From: Planctomycetota bacterium
Lineage (GTDB): Bacteria > Planctomycetota > UBA1135
Direction of reading: 5' to 3'
NCBI GenBank assembly: GCA_002705055.1
Contig: PAHY01000017.1
Coordinates: 24,147-88,146, forward strand
Length of the DNA: 64,000 bases
The notes below the pieces were generated by a model. The model had not been told where the DNA came from. It worked only from the letters and a program-made list of their open reading frames with translations, and searched no databases. Position 1 is the first letter of the stretch; each line of letters opens with the position of its first letter. Both the position numbers and the translations under genes were made by a program. This document shows, one piece after another, positions 54,591-63,585 of the stretch.

Positions 54591-56251
54591 TGCTGTCCCT
54601 ATTCCTCCTCGCCCCTCTGCTCACTGCTCCGCCCCAGAACCACACGGAGATGGGAAAGCTGCGGCCCGGCGTCGTTGAAACGCACACGATTGCTCCGGGC
54701 GACATGCATCTTTGGACCATCGATGCGGCGCCAGGCGGTCGCGTCCATGGCCGGCTTCTGCAGCTGCAAGGAGACGCTGTCCTGGTCGTGAGCAATCCCC
54801 AAGGCCAGGAGCTGCCCGCCTTCGACTTCTCCCAGGCGGGCCGCGAGCCCTTTCGCTTCCGCTCCACGCAAGATGGCCCGTACTTCCTCGCGATCTTCGC
54901 AGCGGAAGAAGCGGAGACTCCGATTCGCTACCAGCTCTATCTGGGTTTCAGCGAGCCGCTCGCGGAAGGGCTCGCGGCGAGACTCGAGCAGTTCCTGCGC
55001 ACCGCCTCACCCGCTGAGCCTGCGGTCGTCGCGTGGTTGGTCGAAGAAGGCGCCCCGACTCAGGCTTTCGTGCGAGGCCGATCGCTCTCAGATCCATCCC
55101 AAGCGTTGCGCCCTGACGAAGCGCTCCCCATGGGTGAGTTCGAACTTGCGCTTGCTCAGCTCGCCGTGCTGCAGCTCATCGAATCGAAGCAGATTCAGCG
55201 TGGAGACGCGTTGCGCGATGTTGCGGCGCTGCCGAATCTCGACGCTCGTGTGACCGTCGATCACCTCCTTCATCGCGACGCGGGACTTCACGAACTGAAC
55301 TATCTCGCGCGCCTGCGGGACTATGTCCGCTATGCCCCGACTCTCTCGCCTGCGCATTTCGAGGAGTACCTGGAAGCGCAGCGAGACGCGACCCGATTGG
55401 GCAAGCAAACGACGAGTGTGCGCATGACCTTGGGTCTCCTCCAACGAGTCTGCGAGTCGGTGACGGGAGAGACCTACTCAGATTGGGTGCGCGAAGAGCT
55501 CTTTCGCCCCTGGGGCATGACAGACAGTTTCGTGCTCCCCGTTGGTGAGCAGGGCTCCGTCGTCTGGACTCGGTCCTCGTGGAATGACGGGCAATGGTCG
55601 GGGAGGAACCCCTTGGATGAGGATCGATTTGCGGTGCCGATGATCAGCGTTCGCGATCTGAGCACCTGGCTCGACCTGATTCGATCGGACGAATCGATCG
55701 CGGTGGCATGGCGCGCGCTCGATCAGCCAGCCCGGGAGTACGACAACTCGGGATCGGTCGACCTCTCGCGCTTGGAAGCGCCCGATGACCCGACCCGCTG
55801 GGTGATCTATCTCGACCTCGGGTCGCTCGAAGGTGGACTCGACACCACTTACATTCGAGAACTCCTCAAGGGACAGCCTCTTCCGCTGACGCATCCCGGT
55901 CGCGAGATGGGCTTTGGAGGTCGAGGCGGTCGATACGGCGGCCGTGCGGCGCGGCAGCATCCGGATGCGCCGATCGCACTGCAGGTCGCGGGCAGCTACA
56001 CCTCATCCGAGGCGATGCTCACCGTCGAGCTGATGCAGACCGAGGCGGGCTTCGTCCAGCTGGTGCACCCAAAGCGCGAGAAGCCGGTGGAGTTCTTTCA
56101 GGATGAAGGCCATCTTGAGGCGGTCTCCAAGTGGATCCTGATGCGCAGCATCCGCTTCGAAGTGGACGAGCAGGGCAAGGTCACCGGCTTCCGCGCGAGC
56201 GGCGACGGCATCACCAACCTGCTGTTTGAACGGCAGGTTTCCGACGAATAG
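54590..56251 (+). CDS. Exported serine-hydrolase-like (class C beta-lactamase fold) protein without SxxK
   Basis: The 553-residue protein has a signal (MLSLFLLAPLLTA), then a PPC-like beta-sandwich (about 20-125). Residues 140-390 resemble the penicillin-binding/class C beta-lactamase fold. The family phrase 'I-G-S-x-x-K ... A-x-x-x-L-x-x-x-G-K-I' is recognisable as MGEFELALAQLAVLQLIESKQI, but Ser is E183 and Lys is L186. The HTSGL block is LHRDAGL. EELFRPWGMTDSF fits the usual region near the active site. The C-terminal 110 residues form a separate beta-type domain. It should be catalytically dead as a serine hydrolase. Codon use and G+C are visibly lower than in the flanking genes (about 55,000-55,900). 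It overlaps tgt by one base, and its 3' end is 6 nt from the convergent VOC gene. Confidence 0.72.
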   Translation: MLSLFLLAPLLTAPPQNHTEMGKLRPGVVETHTIAPGDMHLWTIDAAPGGRVHGRLLQLQGDAVLVVSNPQGQELPAFDFSQAGREPFRFRSTQDGPYFLAIFAAEEAETPIRYQLYLGFSEPLAEGLAARLEQFLRTASPAEPAVVAWLVEEGAPTQAFVRGRSLSDPSQALRPDEALPMGEFELALAQLAVLQLIESKQIQRGDALRDVAALPNLDARVTVDHLLHRDAGLHELNYLARLRDYVRYAPTLSPAHFEEYLEAQRDATRLGKQTTSVRMTLGLLQRVCESVTGETYSDWVREELFRPWGMTDSFVLPVGEQGSVVWTRSSWNDGQWSGRNPLDEDRFAVPMISVRDLSTWLDLIRSDESIAVAWRALDQPAREYDNSGSVDLSRLEAPDDPTRWVIYLDLGSLEGGLDTTYIRELLKGQPLPLTHPGREMGFGGRGGRYGGRAARQHPDAPIALQVAGSYTSSEAMLTVELMQTEAGFVQLVHPKREKPVEFFQDEGHLEAVSKWILMRSIRFEVDEQGKVTGFRASGDGITNLLFERQVSDE

Positions 56252-56257
56252 CTTCGG

Positions 56258-56638
56258 CTACGCTTCCGCCGCAGCCTCGACCTTCGACTGGAAGGTCATC
56301 ACCAATCCGCCTGGCGCCAGCATCGAGTAGATGCGCTCACCATGCGCGAGCATCGGCCCCTGCGGGTTCAGGCCCTGGGCGCGCGCCTGCACCGCGACGG
56401 CGTCGGCGTCGTCGACCTCGACCTGCAGCATGATGCCGGCAGGCATGCCCTCGCCCTCGGGCCAGACCTCGATCCAGCTGGAGCCTGCGTGAAAGATGCC
56501 GCCCTGAGGTGACTCCGGGTCGCCTTCTTTGAGCGGCTTCGCCACGCAGGGGAAGCCGAGCCCCAGCCCCAGCGTTTCGACCAGCTGGTCCGCCTCGGGG
56601 GTGATGGCGCAAAAACGGATGCCGAGCACTTCGACCAT
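56258..56638 (-). CDS. VOC (glyoxalase/bleomycin-resistance fold) protein
   Basis: The 126-residue protein fits a single VOC module of two beta-alpha-beta-beta-beta units: VEVLGIRFCAIT...LGLGLGF near residues 1-30, SWIEVWPEG near 55, MLQVEVDDADAVAVQARAQGL near 70, and ERIYSMLAPGGLVMTFQ near 100. Metal ligands are not clear. Members range from glyoxalase-like enzymes to binding proteins, so no substrate is given. It is 9 nt downstream of the FG-GAP selenoprotein gene and is probably in its operon. Confidence 0.85.
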   Translation of the reverse strand: MVEVLGIRFCAITPEADQLVETLGLGLGFPCVAKPLKEGDPESPQGGIFHAGSSWIEVWPEGEGMPAGIMLQVEVDDADAVAVQARAQGLNPQGPMLAHGERIYSMLAPGGLVMTFQSKVEAAAEA

Positions 56639-56647
56639 CCGAGCAGT

Positions 56648-57937
56648 TTATTCCTGCGGCGCCTGCGCTGCGGTCGAACCGAGCTTGCGGAGGTAGAGCC
56701 AGACGTAGCCGTGACTGTGATAAACCTCGCGGTCGAAGACGGACATCTTCCGCGACAGCTCGAGATAGGCCTCGCGCGCCGAATCGTAGGCTTGGCTCTG
56801 CTCCTCCGTCATCTCCTTCCCGGCGCGCACTGCCTGATTGCGCACTTCCATCTGTGCGTCGTAGGCAGCCCTGCGCTTCTCGTACTCGGGCTCGAGCTCC
56901 TGTTTGGCGGCAAGCTCCTTGCCGGTCAGCGGCGGGAGGGTCTCGATGGCGGACTGAAAGTCGCCCACCAGCAGATCGACGCGCCCGTCGCCGTTGAAAT
57001 CGGTGACGTGCACCTTGGTGCGACTGCCCGGGCCGGCCGGAAGGCTGCCCTCCACGACCTTGGTCCATTCCCGGCGCGGCACCAGCGGCGCTGCCTCGCC
57101 GTATTGGGGCGCGCCCGCCGGCGACAGGTTGCGGTGCCAGATCACGCCACCCCATTCGCTGCCGAGCACCAGGTCGAGACGCCCGTCACCATCCCAGTCG
57201 GCGTGGTGGGCGTTGGAACCCTGAATCTGCTCGCCGGCGCGGGTCTGCACCGGCTGCTTCTTGCTTGCCCAGATCGGCTGCTGGGGCGTGCCCTGATTCT
57301 CGATCCAGAAGACGCCGGAAGTGCGCGTGCCGATCACCAGGTCGAGGTCGCCATCGGCATCCATGTCGAGCGCTTCCGGGGTGATCGACACCCCGCCTGA
57401 GACCAGCGCCCCGGCATGATCGCGCAGAGCGACCCCCTGCCGCAGCCCCTGCTCGTGCGCCTCGAAGAAGTAGACCTCTCCGGTGTACGAACCCGAAAGA
57501 ACGTCCAGATCGCCATCCGCGTCGATGTCCACAAACTGCGGACTGAAGGAGATGCATCAGGTGCTGGGGATCGAGGCGAAGCCCCCGTCCGCCTGCAGGT
57601 ATTCGAAGCCCTCAAAGCGAGGCGCCCCCGGCCGGCCGACATTGCGATAGATCCGCAGACGACTCTCGGAGTAGCTGCCCGGCTTCGCATCGCTCAGGTA
57701 CTCGGGAAGGCGGTTCGCGTCGAAGTCGAGCTCGCCGAACTCGCCGACCAGCAGATCGAAGAGGCCGTCGCCGTCGTAGTCGAAGCAGTAAGGCGACGCG
57801 TGGCCGACGGTGACGTCGATGGCCTGGCCGCCAGCCTGAACCAGCGCACCCGGGTGCAGCTCGGGCGCGAGCGAGACCTTCTCAGCTTGCTGCGAGGCAA
57901 GGAGGAGCGGAGAGCAGAGAGCGATGATCGGGAACAT
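56648..57937 (-). CDS. Candidate new selenoprotein: exported FG-GAP protein with Sec127-Cys128
   Basis: Two open frames in the same register are separated by a single UGA at 57557-57559. Read as Sec, they give one 429-residue protein. It has a signal peptide (MFPIIALCSPLLLAS before QQAEK) and five FG-GAP repeats, at CFDYDGDGLFDLLVGE, VDIDADGDLDVLSGS, LDMDADGDLDLVIGT, ADWDGDGRLDLVLGS and TDFNGDGRVDLLVGD. A charged helical C-terminus covers about 320-410. The UGA lies inside repeat-flanking text with no loss of pattern: ASIPST-Sec-C-ISFSPQF leads into repeat two. The downstream part has no start of its own that would make a folded domain. ATG at 57937 is preferred; GTG at 57958 would add seven residues. 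The gene follows cstA by 22 nt. The function is unknown; a Sec-Cys pair suggests redox or metal chemistry. Confidence 0.8.
57527..57559 (-). promoter_or_regulatory. UGA-Sec codon and SECIS-like hairpin in the FG-GAP selenoprotein
   Basis: Thirteen bases after the UGA, GTCCGCAGTTTGTGGAC folds into a 7-bp stem (one G-U pair) with loop GUU. The loop begins 20 nt after the UGA. Bacterial SECIS elements have an apical stem-loop about 16-37 nt after the UGA with G, often GU, in the loop, so this fits. Confidence 0.65.
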
Positions 57938-57959
57938 TGGAATGGAAGACGCCCCCACT

Positions 57960-59687
57960 CTAGTCCACTCGACGCAGCGCCGCGATCGCGGTCGCTCCGA
58001 CCCCGAAGGCGATCAGGATCAGGCCGACCGCCAGGCCGAGCAGCAGGGTCTCGCCCTGGGTCTGGAAATCGCCGATCTTGAGGCTCAGGCTGAACAGCGT
58101 GATCGCGATCATGACCACGGCCGGGATGGCCAGCGGCCAGAAGTTGCGGCCCTTCTGACGCAGATAGACGGTCGCTGTGATCAGCGCCAGCCCAGCGATC
58201 AGCTGGTTGGTCGAGCCGAACAGCTGCCATAGCGCGAGGCCGGCCGGGCGTCCGTCGATCTCGTAGGTCGCGAAGAAAGCGATCGCCCCGCAGGCCACCC
58301 CAGTGGCGAGGAAGCGATTCTGCAGCAGCAGGCCGAAGGGCCGAAGCGCCCCGCGCTTGGCCAACGCCGCGCCGATCTCCTCGACGTTGAAGCGCAGCAG
58401 GCGGGTCGCCGAATCCAGGGTGGTCAGCGCGAAGGACACCACCACCATCGCCACCAGGGTGACGGCCAGGTCGCCCGGCACGCCGAGCTCTTCGATGAAG
58501 CTAGCTGAGCCGCGAATGAACACGCCCAGCTTGTCACCCAGCCCCTGCACCGCCGCCCAGTTGACGTAGAGCTGCGCCCAGGCCTCCTTGCCGCCGAGCG
58601 TCGAAGTACAGGCCAGCACCGCGATCAGCCCCAGCAGCGATTCGGCCAGCATGCCGCCGTAGCCCAGCGGGCGGGCGTCGACCTCGCGATCCAGCTGCTT
58701 CGCGGTCGTGCCGCTGGCCACCAGACTGTGAAACCCGCTCGCCGCGCCGCAGGCGATGGTGATGAACACGAAGGGGAAGATCGGGGGCGCGCCTTCCGGG
58801 TTGGGGTTGATGGCCGGCGCGTCGAAGGTCGGGCCCATCAGGAAGAAGCCGCTGTACATCAGGATCAGGCCGATGATGAGCAGCAGCGAGTTGAGGAAGT
58901 CGCGCGCCTGCAGCAGCAGCCAGACTGGCAGCACGCTGGCGGCGTAGGCGTAAACAAGCAGGATCCACACCCACTGGCTACCCAGCGGCCAGGACTCGCT
59001 CGAGGACACCCCGACCGTCGGGAAACGGTAGCCGAGGTAGATCAGCCCGAGCAGCAGCGCGAAAGCCGGGAAGGTGACCCGCCCGAGCGGCAGCTTCTTG
59101 ACGTAAAGCAGATAGCCCGCCCCCATCGCGAGGATCATCAGCCCGGCCGAGGGCATGACCACCCCAGGGAAGCTGGTCTTCGAGCTGGCGAGCCGGTCGG
59201 CGTCGAAATCCGGCCCCCAGGAAAACAGCACCGTGATCACGTAGACGAAGACGCCCATCGCGAGCGCCACGCCGAAGAAGATCAGCGCCAGGAACAGCGC
59301 CTTGGCTTGCGGCCCCAGGATGTCCTCGCAGAGCGTGCCGATGCTCTTGCCGCGATGCCGCGCGGAGAGCACCAGGGCCGAAAAGTCATGGACGCAGCCG
59401 ACGAAGATGGCGCCGCCGACCACCCACAACAACGCCGGGAGCCAACCCCAGAAGACGGCCACGGCTGGCCCCAGCATGGGCGCCAGCCCGGCGATCGAGG
59501 CGTAGTGATGCCCGAACAGCACCAGCGGCCGGGTGGGCACGTAGTCGACGCCGTCCTCGAGCTCGTGGGCAGGCGTGACGGCCGCGGCATCCAGCTGGAA
59601 GACCTTGCGGGACAGCCACGCGCTGTAGAAGCGATACCCCGCCACGTAAGCCACAAGGGCGAACGCGGCGGCGTAGGCGGCTGGCAT
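57960..59687 (-). CDS. cstA: Carbon starvation protein CstA (peptide/pyruvate transporter family)
   Basis: The 575-residue membrane protein has about 16 helices and the CstA landmarks. These are GVDYVPTRPLVLFGHHYASIAGLAPMLGPAVAV near residues 45-77, GGAIFVGCVHDFSALVLSARH near 90, FITIACGAASGFHSLVASGTT near 315, and FGSTNQLIAGLAL near 500. It is shorter than E. coli CstA (about 700 aa) but like the shorter members. It is thought to import peptides or pyruvate when carbon is limiting. It starts 12 nt after the SH3-like gene on the same strand and is followed by the FG-GAP selenoprotein gene. Confidence 0.93.
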   Translation of the reverse strand: MPAAYAAAFALVAYVAGYRFYSAWLSRKVFQLDAAAVTPAHELEDGVDYVPTRPLVLFGHHYASIAGLAPMLGPAVAVFWGWLPALLWVVGGAIFVGCVHDFSALVLSARHRGKSIGTLCEDILGPQAKALFLALIFFGVALAMGVFVYVITVLFSWGPDFDADRLASSKTSFPGVVMPSAGLMILAMGAGYLLYVKKLPLGRVTFPAFALLLGLIYLGYRFPTVGVSSSESWPLGSQWVWILLVYAYAASVLPVWLLLQARDFLNSLLLIIGLILMYSGFFLMGPTFDAPAINPNPEGAPPIFPFVFITIACGAASGFHSLVASGTTAKQLDREVDARPLGYGGMLAESLLGLIAVLACTSTLGGKEAWAQLYVNWAAVQGLGDKLGVFIRGSASFIEELGVPGDLAVTLVAMVVVSFALTTLDSATRLLRFNVEEIGAALAKRGALRPFGLLLQNRFLATGVACGAIAFFATYEIDGRPAGLALWQLFGSTNQLIAGLALITATVYLRQKGRNFWPLAIPAVVMIAITLFSLSLKIGDFQTQGETLLLGLAVGLILIAFGVGATAIAALRRVD

Positions 59688-59699
59688 GGCTGCTGCGGC

Positions 59700-61049
59700 T
59701 TATTCCGGGCGCGGCGTCCGCGGCAGCACGCGCACCTGTTCGAGCGCGATCACCCGCTGCTTGCCGTCGGGGCCGGCTTTGCGCCAAGTGCCACGCACCA
59801 CTACTTCCCGGCCCAGATAGTCGCGCAGGTAGTAGCGGCCATCGAAGCTGTGGACCAGCACTTCGCGGTCACCGCGCACGGCGACGAAGGGAGTGTCCGG
59901 ATACTGATGCGGCTTGTGCACGAGGTGCCCCACCCAGGTGGCTTCGCCTTCTCCGGCCAGCGGCCCCTTCGGCTTGGTCTCCTTGGTCAGGCTCCCGGCG
60001 GCGAGCCCCTGCTCGACCTCTTGGCGACGCAGCCGCGCGGTGACCGCCGAGGCGTGGAACTTGCGCAGCGCGTCGGCGCGCGTGAGGCCGGCCCGGGCGT
60101 CGGCCAGCAGCACCTTGTCCTGGGCGGTGAACAGCACGGCGCTGAAGATCATCTCGCAGTTATCGAGCACCGCCGGCGCGAAGAGGTCGAGGTTGGCGGT
60201 GACTTCGCTTGCGTGGGCGTCCAGGTTCTTGCGCGCGGTGATCACCGCCATCGCGGGATCCTTGTCGAGCAGCTCGAGCTGCACCGGCTTGGCAAGCAGC
60301 GCGCTCTTCTTCGGCGCAGCGGCTTCTGCGGGCTGGGCCGGCTGGGACGGCGCCGCCGCTTCGCCGGCCTGGCCAGCCGACGGCTTCTCGGTGGCATCAC
60401 CGGCAGCGGGCTTCTGCTCGCCGGGCTTCTCGACCTGCTCGGTCGCGACTTCCACTTCTTCGCCGCCCGGCCCCTGGACCGGAACTGCGGTCGCCAGCAC
60501 GGCCTTGCGCCGCTTGTCGGCGGCCGCCTGCCAGTCCGTCTTCCAGCTCGCGGGCGGGGCCGCCAGCACCTCGATCTGCTCGGTCAGCACCCAGGCCGAG
60601 AGCCCTTCCGGCGCGAGCACCTTGAGCCAAGCATCTTTCTGGTCGAGCACCTGCAGGCCCCAGGCCGGGTCCAGCTTGCCGACCGGGTGCGAGTTGCCGC
60701 TGGTGGACGGCAAAGGACGCGCGCGCAGCCGCGAGGTCTTGGCGTACACGCGACCATCCTTCCAGTTGACGAAGTCGCCGTGCACCCAGACCTCGAGCCC
60801 GCCCGGGACCCGCACTTCCGACCACGGCACGTTCTGTCGCACGACCTCGAGCGGAGCGCCCTCGGGGAGCTTCAGCAGCATCGGCGTCTTGCGATCGAAG
60901 AAGGGCCGGATTTCGGCCGCGGCACCGGCGCGGACGCGCGCGGCTTGCACCTGCTGCTCCCCCTCCTGAGGAAGCGCGGAAAGGACAGCGTGAGGCGCGG
61001 CGGGGACGGCTGCCAGCGCCGGAAGAAGAGCGAGAAGAGCGGCAAACAT
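59700..61049 (-). CDS. Exported protein with SH3-like domains, unknown function
   Basis: The 449-residue protein has a signal peptide (MFAALLALLPALAAVPAAPHA) with Gln-rich mature text (LPQEGEQQVQAA). Residues about 35-185 look like two bacterial SH3-like domains: KTPMLLKLPEGAPLEVVRQNVPWSEVRVPGGLEVWVHGDFV and WGLQVLDQKDAWLKVLAPEGLSAWV. A low-complexity Ala/Pro/Glu/Gln linker (about 195-255) follows, then a mixed domain ending in strands (YYLRDYLGREVVVRGTWRKAG). SH3-like domains in exported proteins often bind the cell wall. The ATG at 61049 is used rather than the TTG at 61070. It is the first gene in the run to cstA, the selenoprotein and the VOC protein. Confidence 0.75.
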   Translation of the reverse strand: MFAALLALLPALAAVPAAPHAVLSALPQEGEQQVQAARVRAGAAAEIRPFFDRKTPMLLKLPEGAPLEVVRQNVPWSEVRVPGGLEVWVHGDFVNWKDGRVYAKTSRLRARPLPSTSGNSHPVGKLDPAWGLQVLDQKDAWLKVLAPEGLSAWVLTEQIEVLAAPPASWKTDWQAAADKRRKAVLATAVPVQGPGGEEVEVATEQVEKPGEQKPAAGDATEKPSAGQAGEAAAPSQPAQPAEAAAPKKSALLAKPVQLELLDKDPAMAVITARKNLDAHASEVTANLDLFAPAVLDNCEMIFSAVLFTAQDKVLLADARAGLTRADALRKFHASAVTARLRRQEVEQGLAAGSLTKETKPKGPLAGEGEATWVGHLVHKPHQYPDTPFVAVRGDREVLVHSFDGRYYLRDYLGREVVVRGTWRKAGPDGKQRVIALEQVRVLPRTPRPE

Positions 61050-61158
61050 GCTTGCGCAGGGGATGCCCAAGTCTAGCTAGCGGAATCCTCGGATTCACCC
61101 CCGCAGCACCCTCGGGGCCAAGGAAATCGGGAATCTGCTGCTAGACTGCCTCCCGCTC

Positions 61159-62478
61159 ATGGAGTGGCTCCTCGCTGCGCTCGCCGGGCTCGCCGTCGGC
61201 GGGCTCATTTCCTATCTGGTCGCCCGCGCGCCCGGCCGGCTGGCCGAACAGCGCGCTCAGGCAGCGGAACAGGAACGCGCCGCGGCCGAGCAGCGCGCAC
61301 AGGAGGCGAGCCAGGCGCTGAACGCCGCCCAAACCGAGCTGGCCGGCATCCAGGCCCGCCTCGAGGTCGAGCAGCGCAACGCCGTCGAGCTGCAGAAGCG
61401 CTTCGACGCGCAGGCCCAGGAGCATCGCGAACAGCTTCGCAAGTTGGGCGACGAGCTCGGTGAGAAGTTCAAGCTGCACGCCGACGCCGCGCTGAAGCAG
61501 CAGGAGAGCGGCTTCCTCGAGCGGGCAGGCAAGAAGCTCGCCCCCTTCGAGCAGCAGCTTGAGTCGCTTCGGCTCTACACCGCCGAGGTCGAGAAGCAGC
61601 GCCATGCCGACAAGGGGCAGCTGCTCGAGCAGCTGGGCGCCCTCGGCAAGGCTGCCGACCAGCTTCGCGGCCAATCCGAGTCGCTGGCCACGGCGCTCCG
61701 CGGCTCAAGCAAGGCGCGCGGCGAATGGGGCGAGGTCAGCCTCAAGAACCTGGTCGAGCTGGCCGGCATGTCGCAGCACTGCGACTTCTCCGAACAGGTG
61801 GTGGCGGCGGACGGCCAGCGCCCCGACATGGTGATCAACCTGCCGGGCGGCGAGAAGCTGCCGGTCGACGTCAAGGTGGCGCTCACCGCCTTCTGGGACG
61901 GCATGGACGCCGAGTCCGACGCCGACCGCGACCGCTTCTTCCTGGCACACAGCCGGAAAGTGCGGGAGCGCGCCAAGGACCTCGCGCGCAAGAGTTACGC
62001 CGACCAGCTCGAGGGCGGCATCGACTACGTGGTGATGTTCCTGCCCGGCGAGCAGTTCCTCGATGCGGCGATCCGCTATGACAAAAACCTGCTGGTCGAC
62101 GCCGCCCGCGATCGCGTGCTGATCGCGACCCCGGTCACTTTCCTTGCTCTGCTCAAGACGGTGCAGCTGATCTGGCGCAACGAGGCCGCGGCCAAGAACG
62201 CCCGCGAGATCCTGCAGACGGCCCAGGAGCTGTATAAGCGCGCCAGCAAGTTCGGCGAGCACCTCGGCAGCCTCGGCAAGTCGCTGGGCACCGCCGTGGA
62301 TCGCTACGAGAAGACGCGCGCGAGCTTCGAGAAGCGGCTGCTGCCGATGGGCCGACAATTGGAACGGCTGCTGGTCTCCGAGCAGCAGGGCCAGGAGATG
62401 CAGCTGCCGCAGGTGGTCGATCCGCCCAGCCGGATCGGCAGCCTGGATGTCGGCACCGACGAGGAAGCGGAAGCCTAG
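61159..62478 (+). CDS. rmuC: RmuC-family DNA recombination protein
   Basis: RmuC limits inversion events at short inverted repeats in E. coli and has a predicted nuclease core. The 439-residue protein has an N-terminal membrane helix (LLAALAGLAVGGLISYLVA), an Ala/Glu/Gln coiled coil (about 28-110), and the conserved core at 150-370. The core includes GEWGEVSLKNLVELAGM, PDMVINLPGGEKLPVDVKV, YVVMFLPGEQFLDAA and LIATPVTFLALLKTV. The D-x-K in VDVKV matches a PD-(D/E)xK-type nuclease site. TAGACT lies 11 nt before the ATG. The stop shares a CTAG with the convergent gene. Confidence 0.93.
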   Translation: MEWLLAALAGLAVGGLISYLVARAPGRLAEQRAQAAEQERAAAEQRAQEASQALNAAQTELAGIQARLEVEQRNAVELQKRFDAQAQEHREQLRKLGDELGEKFKLHADAALKQQESGFLERAGKKLAPFEQQLESLRLYTAEVEKQRHADKGQLLEQLGALGKAADQLRGQSESLATALRGSSKARGEWGEVSLKNLVELAGMSQHCDFSEQVVAADGQRPDMVINLPGGEKLPVDVKVALTAFWDGMDAESDADRDRFFLAHSRKVRERAKDLARKSYADQLEGGIDYVVMFLPGEQFLDAAIRYDKNLLVDAARDRVLIATPVTFLALLKTVQLIWRNEAAAKNAREILQTAQELYKRASKFGEHLGSLGKSLGTAVDRYEKTRASFEKRLLPMGRQLERLLVSEQQGQEMQLPQVVDPPSRIGSLDVGTDEEAEA

Positions 62479-63524
62479 CTGCGCAGCTTGCTGATTTTCG
62501 GCGCCTTGGGCACCTTCTTCCAGTAGTCGCGCACGCGGGCCTGTAGCTCGGGGCCGAAGGCCTCATCGACGAGCTCGGCCAGGTGCTCGGGCGAAATCCG
62601 GTACAGTCCGCCCTGCTCCGGGTGGGCGTCGTACTCAGTCTGAATCGCGCGCAGCAGCCGGTGCAGCGCCTGCGGCTCGGCCTCGAGCGCGTAGATCGCC
62701 CAGGCAAAGCCGAGGTGCGCCATCGCGTCGTCGTAGGGCTTGGCCGGGTAGGCCCAGTAGTCGTCGAGCCCGTGCTTTTTTAGCGCCAGCTGCGTGTCGC
62801 TGCCGCGCCAGCCATCGTGCGAGACCGCGTAGACGAAGCCGTCGCGGTACCAGTTGGCCCAAATCTCGCCGAGCGCGAGCTCTTCGGCCGCGCAGGCGAT
62901 GGCCTCGGCGATCGGCAGCGGCGTGAAGCCGTAGCGGCGGTGCAGCTCGAGGTGGGCCGCGTTGTGCGCGATCGAATGATCGAGGCGTGCCTCGGCCTGC
63001 ACCTTGACGTTGTGGAAGTAGACCGAGAGCTGCGCCGGGTAGAGCGTGAAGCCGGTCCCCTGCTTGCACGACTGCAGATAGGGACGGTAGATCGCCGAGT
63101 GCTCGGACAGCAGGTCGATGATCCGAAAGTAGAGCTCTTCGTCGTCAATCAGATAGAGCTCCATCGGGTGGTCATCGCGCAGCCAGGTCTTCTCTTCGCT
63201 GGCATCGTGCGCGCCCAGGCCCCAGAGCATGGCCTGCAGCACTTCCTCGGTGGCCTTGAGCGCTTCCTTCGGGCCGCGGCTGGACTTGAAATCCGAATGC
63301 ACGCGCAGCCGCGCCTTCTTGCTGACGTAGCTCTTCAGTTTGGTCTTCTTGTCGGCCAGCAGCACTTCCATCAGAGCGCGCTGCTCGCGCGCCTCGCGGG
63401 CCATGGGGTGCTCCTGGGGCTCCTGCGCGGCCACGGGGGCCGGCGGATCCTGGACGGGGGCTTCCTGCGCGGCGTGCAGCACCGCGGAAGGAAACAGGAA
63501 GCTCAGAACAAGAAGGCGAAGCAT
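62475..63524 (-). CDS. Exported protein resembling a zinc metallopeptidase with degenerate HExxH
   Basis: The 349-residue protein has a signal peptide (MLRLLVLSFLFPSAVLHA before AQEAPVQDP) and a charged helical region (45-100). A domain with text like gluzincin 'MA-clan' peptidases follows: DHSIAHNAAHLELHRRYG near residue 190, then LPIAEAIACAAEELALGE. In active relatives this reads H-E-x-x-H and L-P-x-W-x-x-E-G-x-A. Here the catalytic Glu is Ser (H-S-I-A-H), so catalysis is unlikely. The remainder is helical. I could not name a family with confidence. The ATG at 63524 is used; TTG at 63533 precedes it. Confidence 0.68.
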   Translation of the reverse strand: MLRLLVLSFLFPSAVLHAAQEAPVQDPPAPVAAQEPQEHPMAREAREQRALMEVLLADKKTKLKSYVSKKARLRVHSDFKSSRGPKEALKATEEVLQAMLWGLGAHDASEEKTWLRDDHPMELYLIDDEELYFRIIDLLSEHSAIYRPYLQSCKQGTGFTLYPAQLSVYFHNVKVQAEARLDHSIAHNAAHLELHRRYGFTPLPIAEAIACAAEELALGEIWANWYRDGFVYAVSHDGWRGSDTQLALKKHGLDDYWAYPAKPYDDAMAHLGFAWAIYALEAEPQALHRLLRAIQTEYDAHPEQGGLYRISPEHLAELVDEAFGPELQARVRDYWKKVPKAPKISKLRS

Positions 63525-63585
63525 CGCAAACAAAACGAACCCGCTCTACCCGGAGGGGCAGAACGGGTTTCGAAGACTCTTCGGA

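Noticed and set aside
56245..56262. Short TAGC-TTCG-GCTA hairpin between convergent stops as a bidirectional terminator
   Set aside because: The stem is only 4 bp and no T run follows on either strand.
56648..57958. Two separate genes, or a pseudogene, split at the TGA at 57557
   Set aside because: Both halves are in one frame, the repeats continue across the TGA, the only fault is a UGA, and the organism has Sec machinery. A random nonsense mutation remains possible but is less likely.
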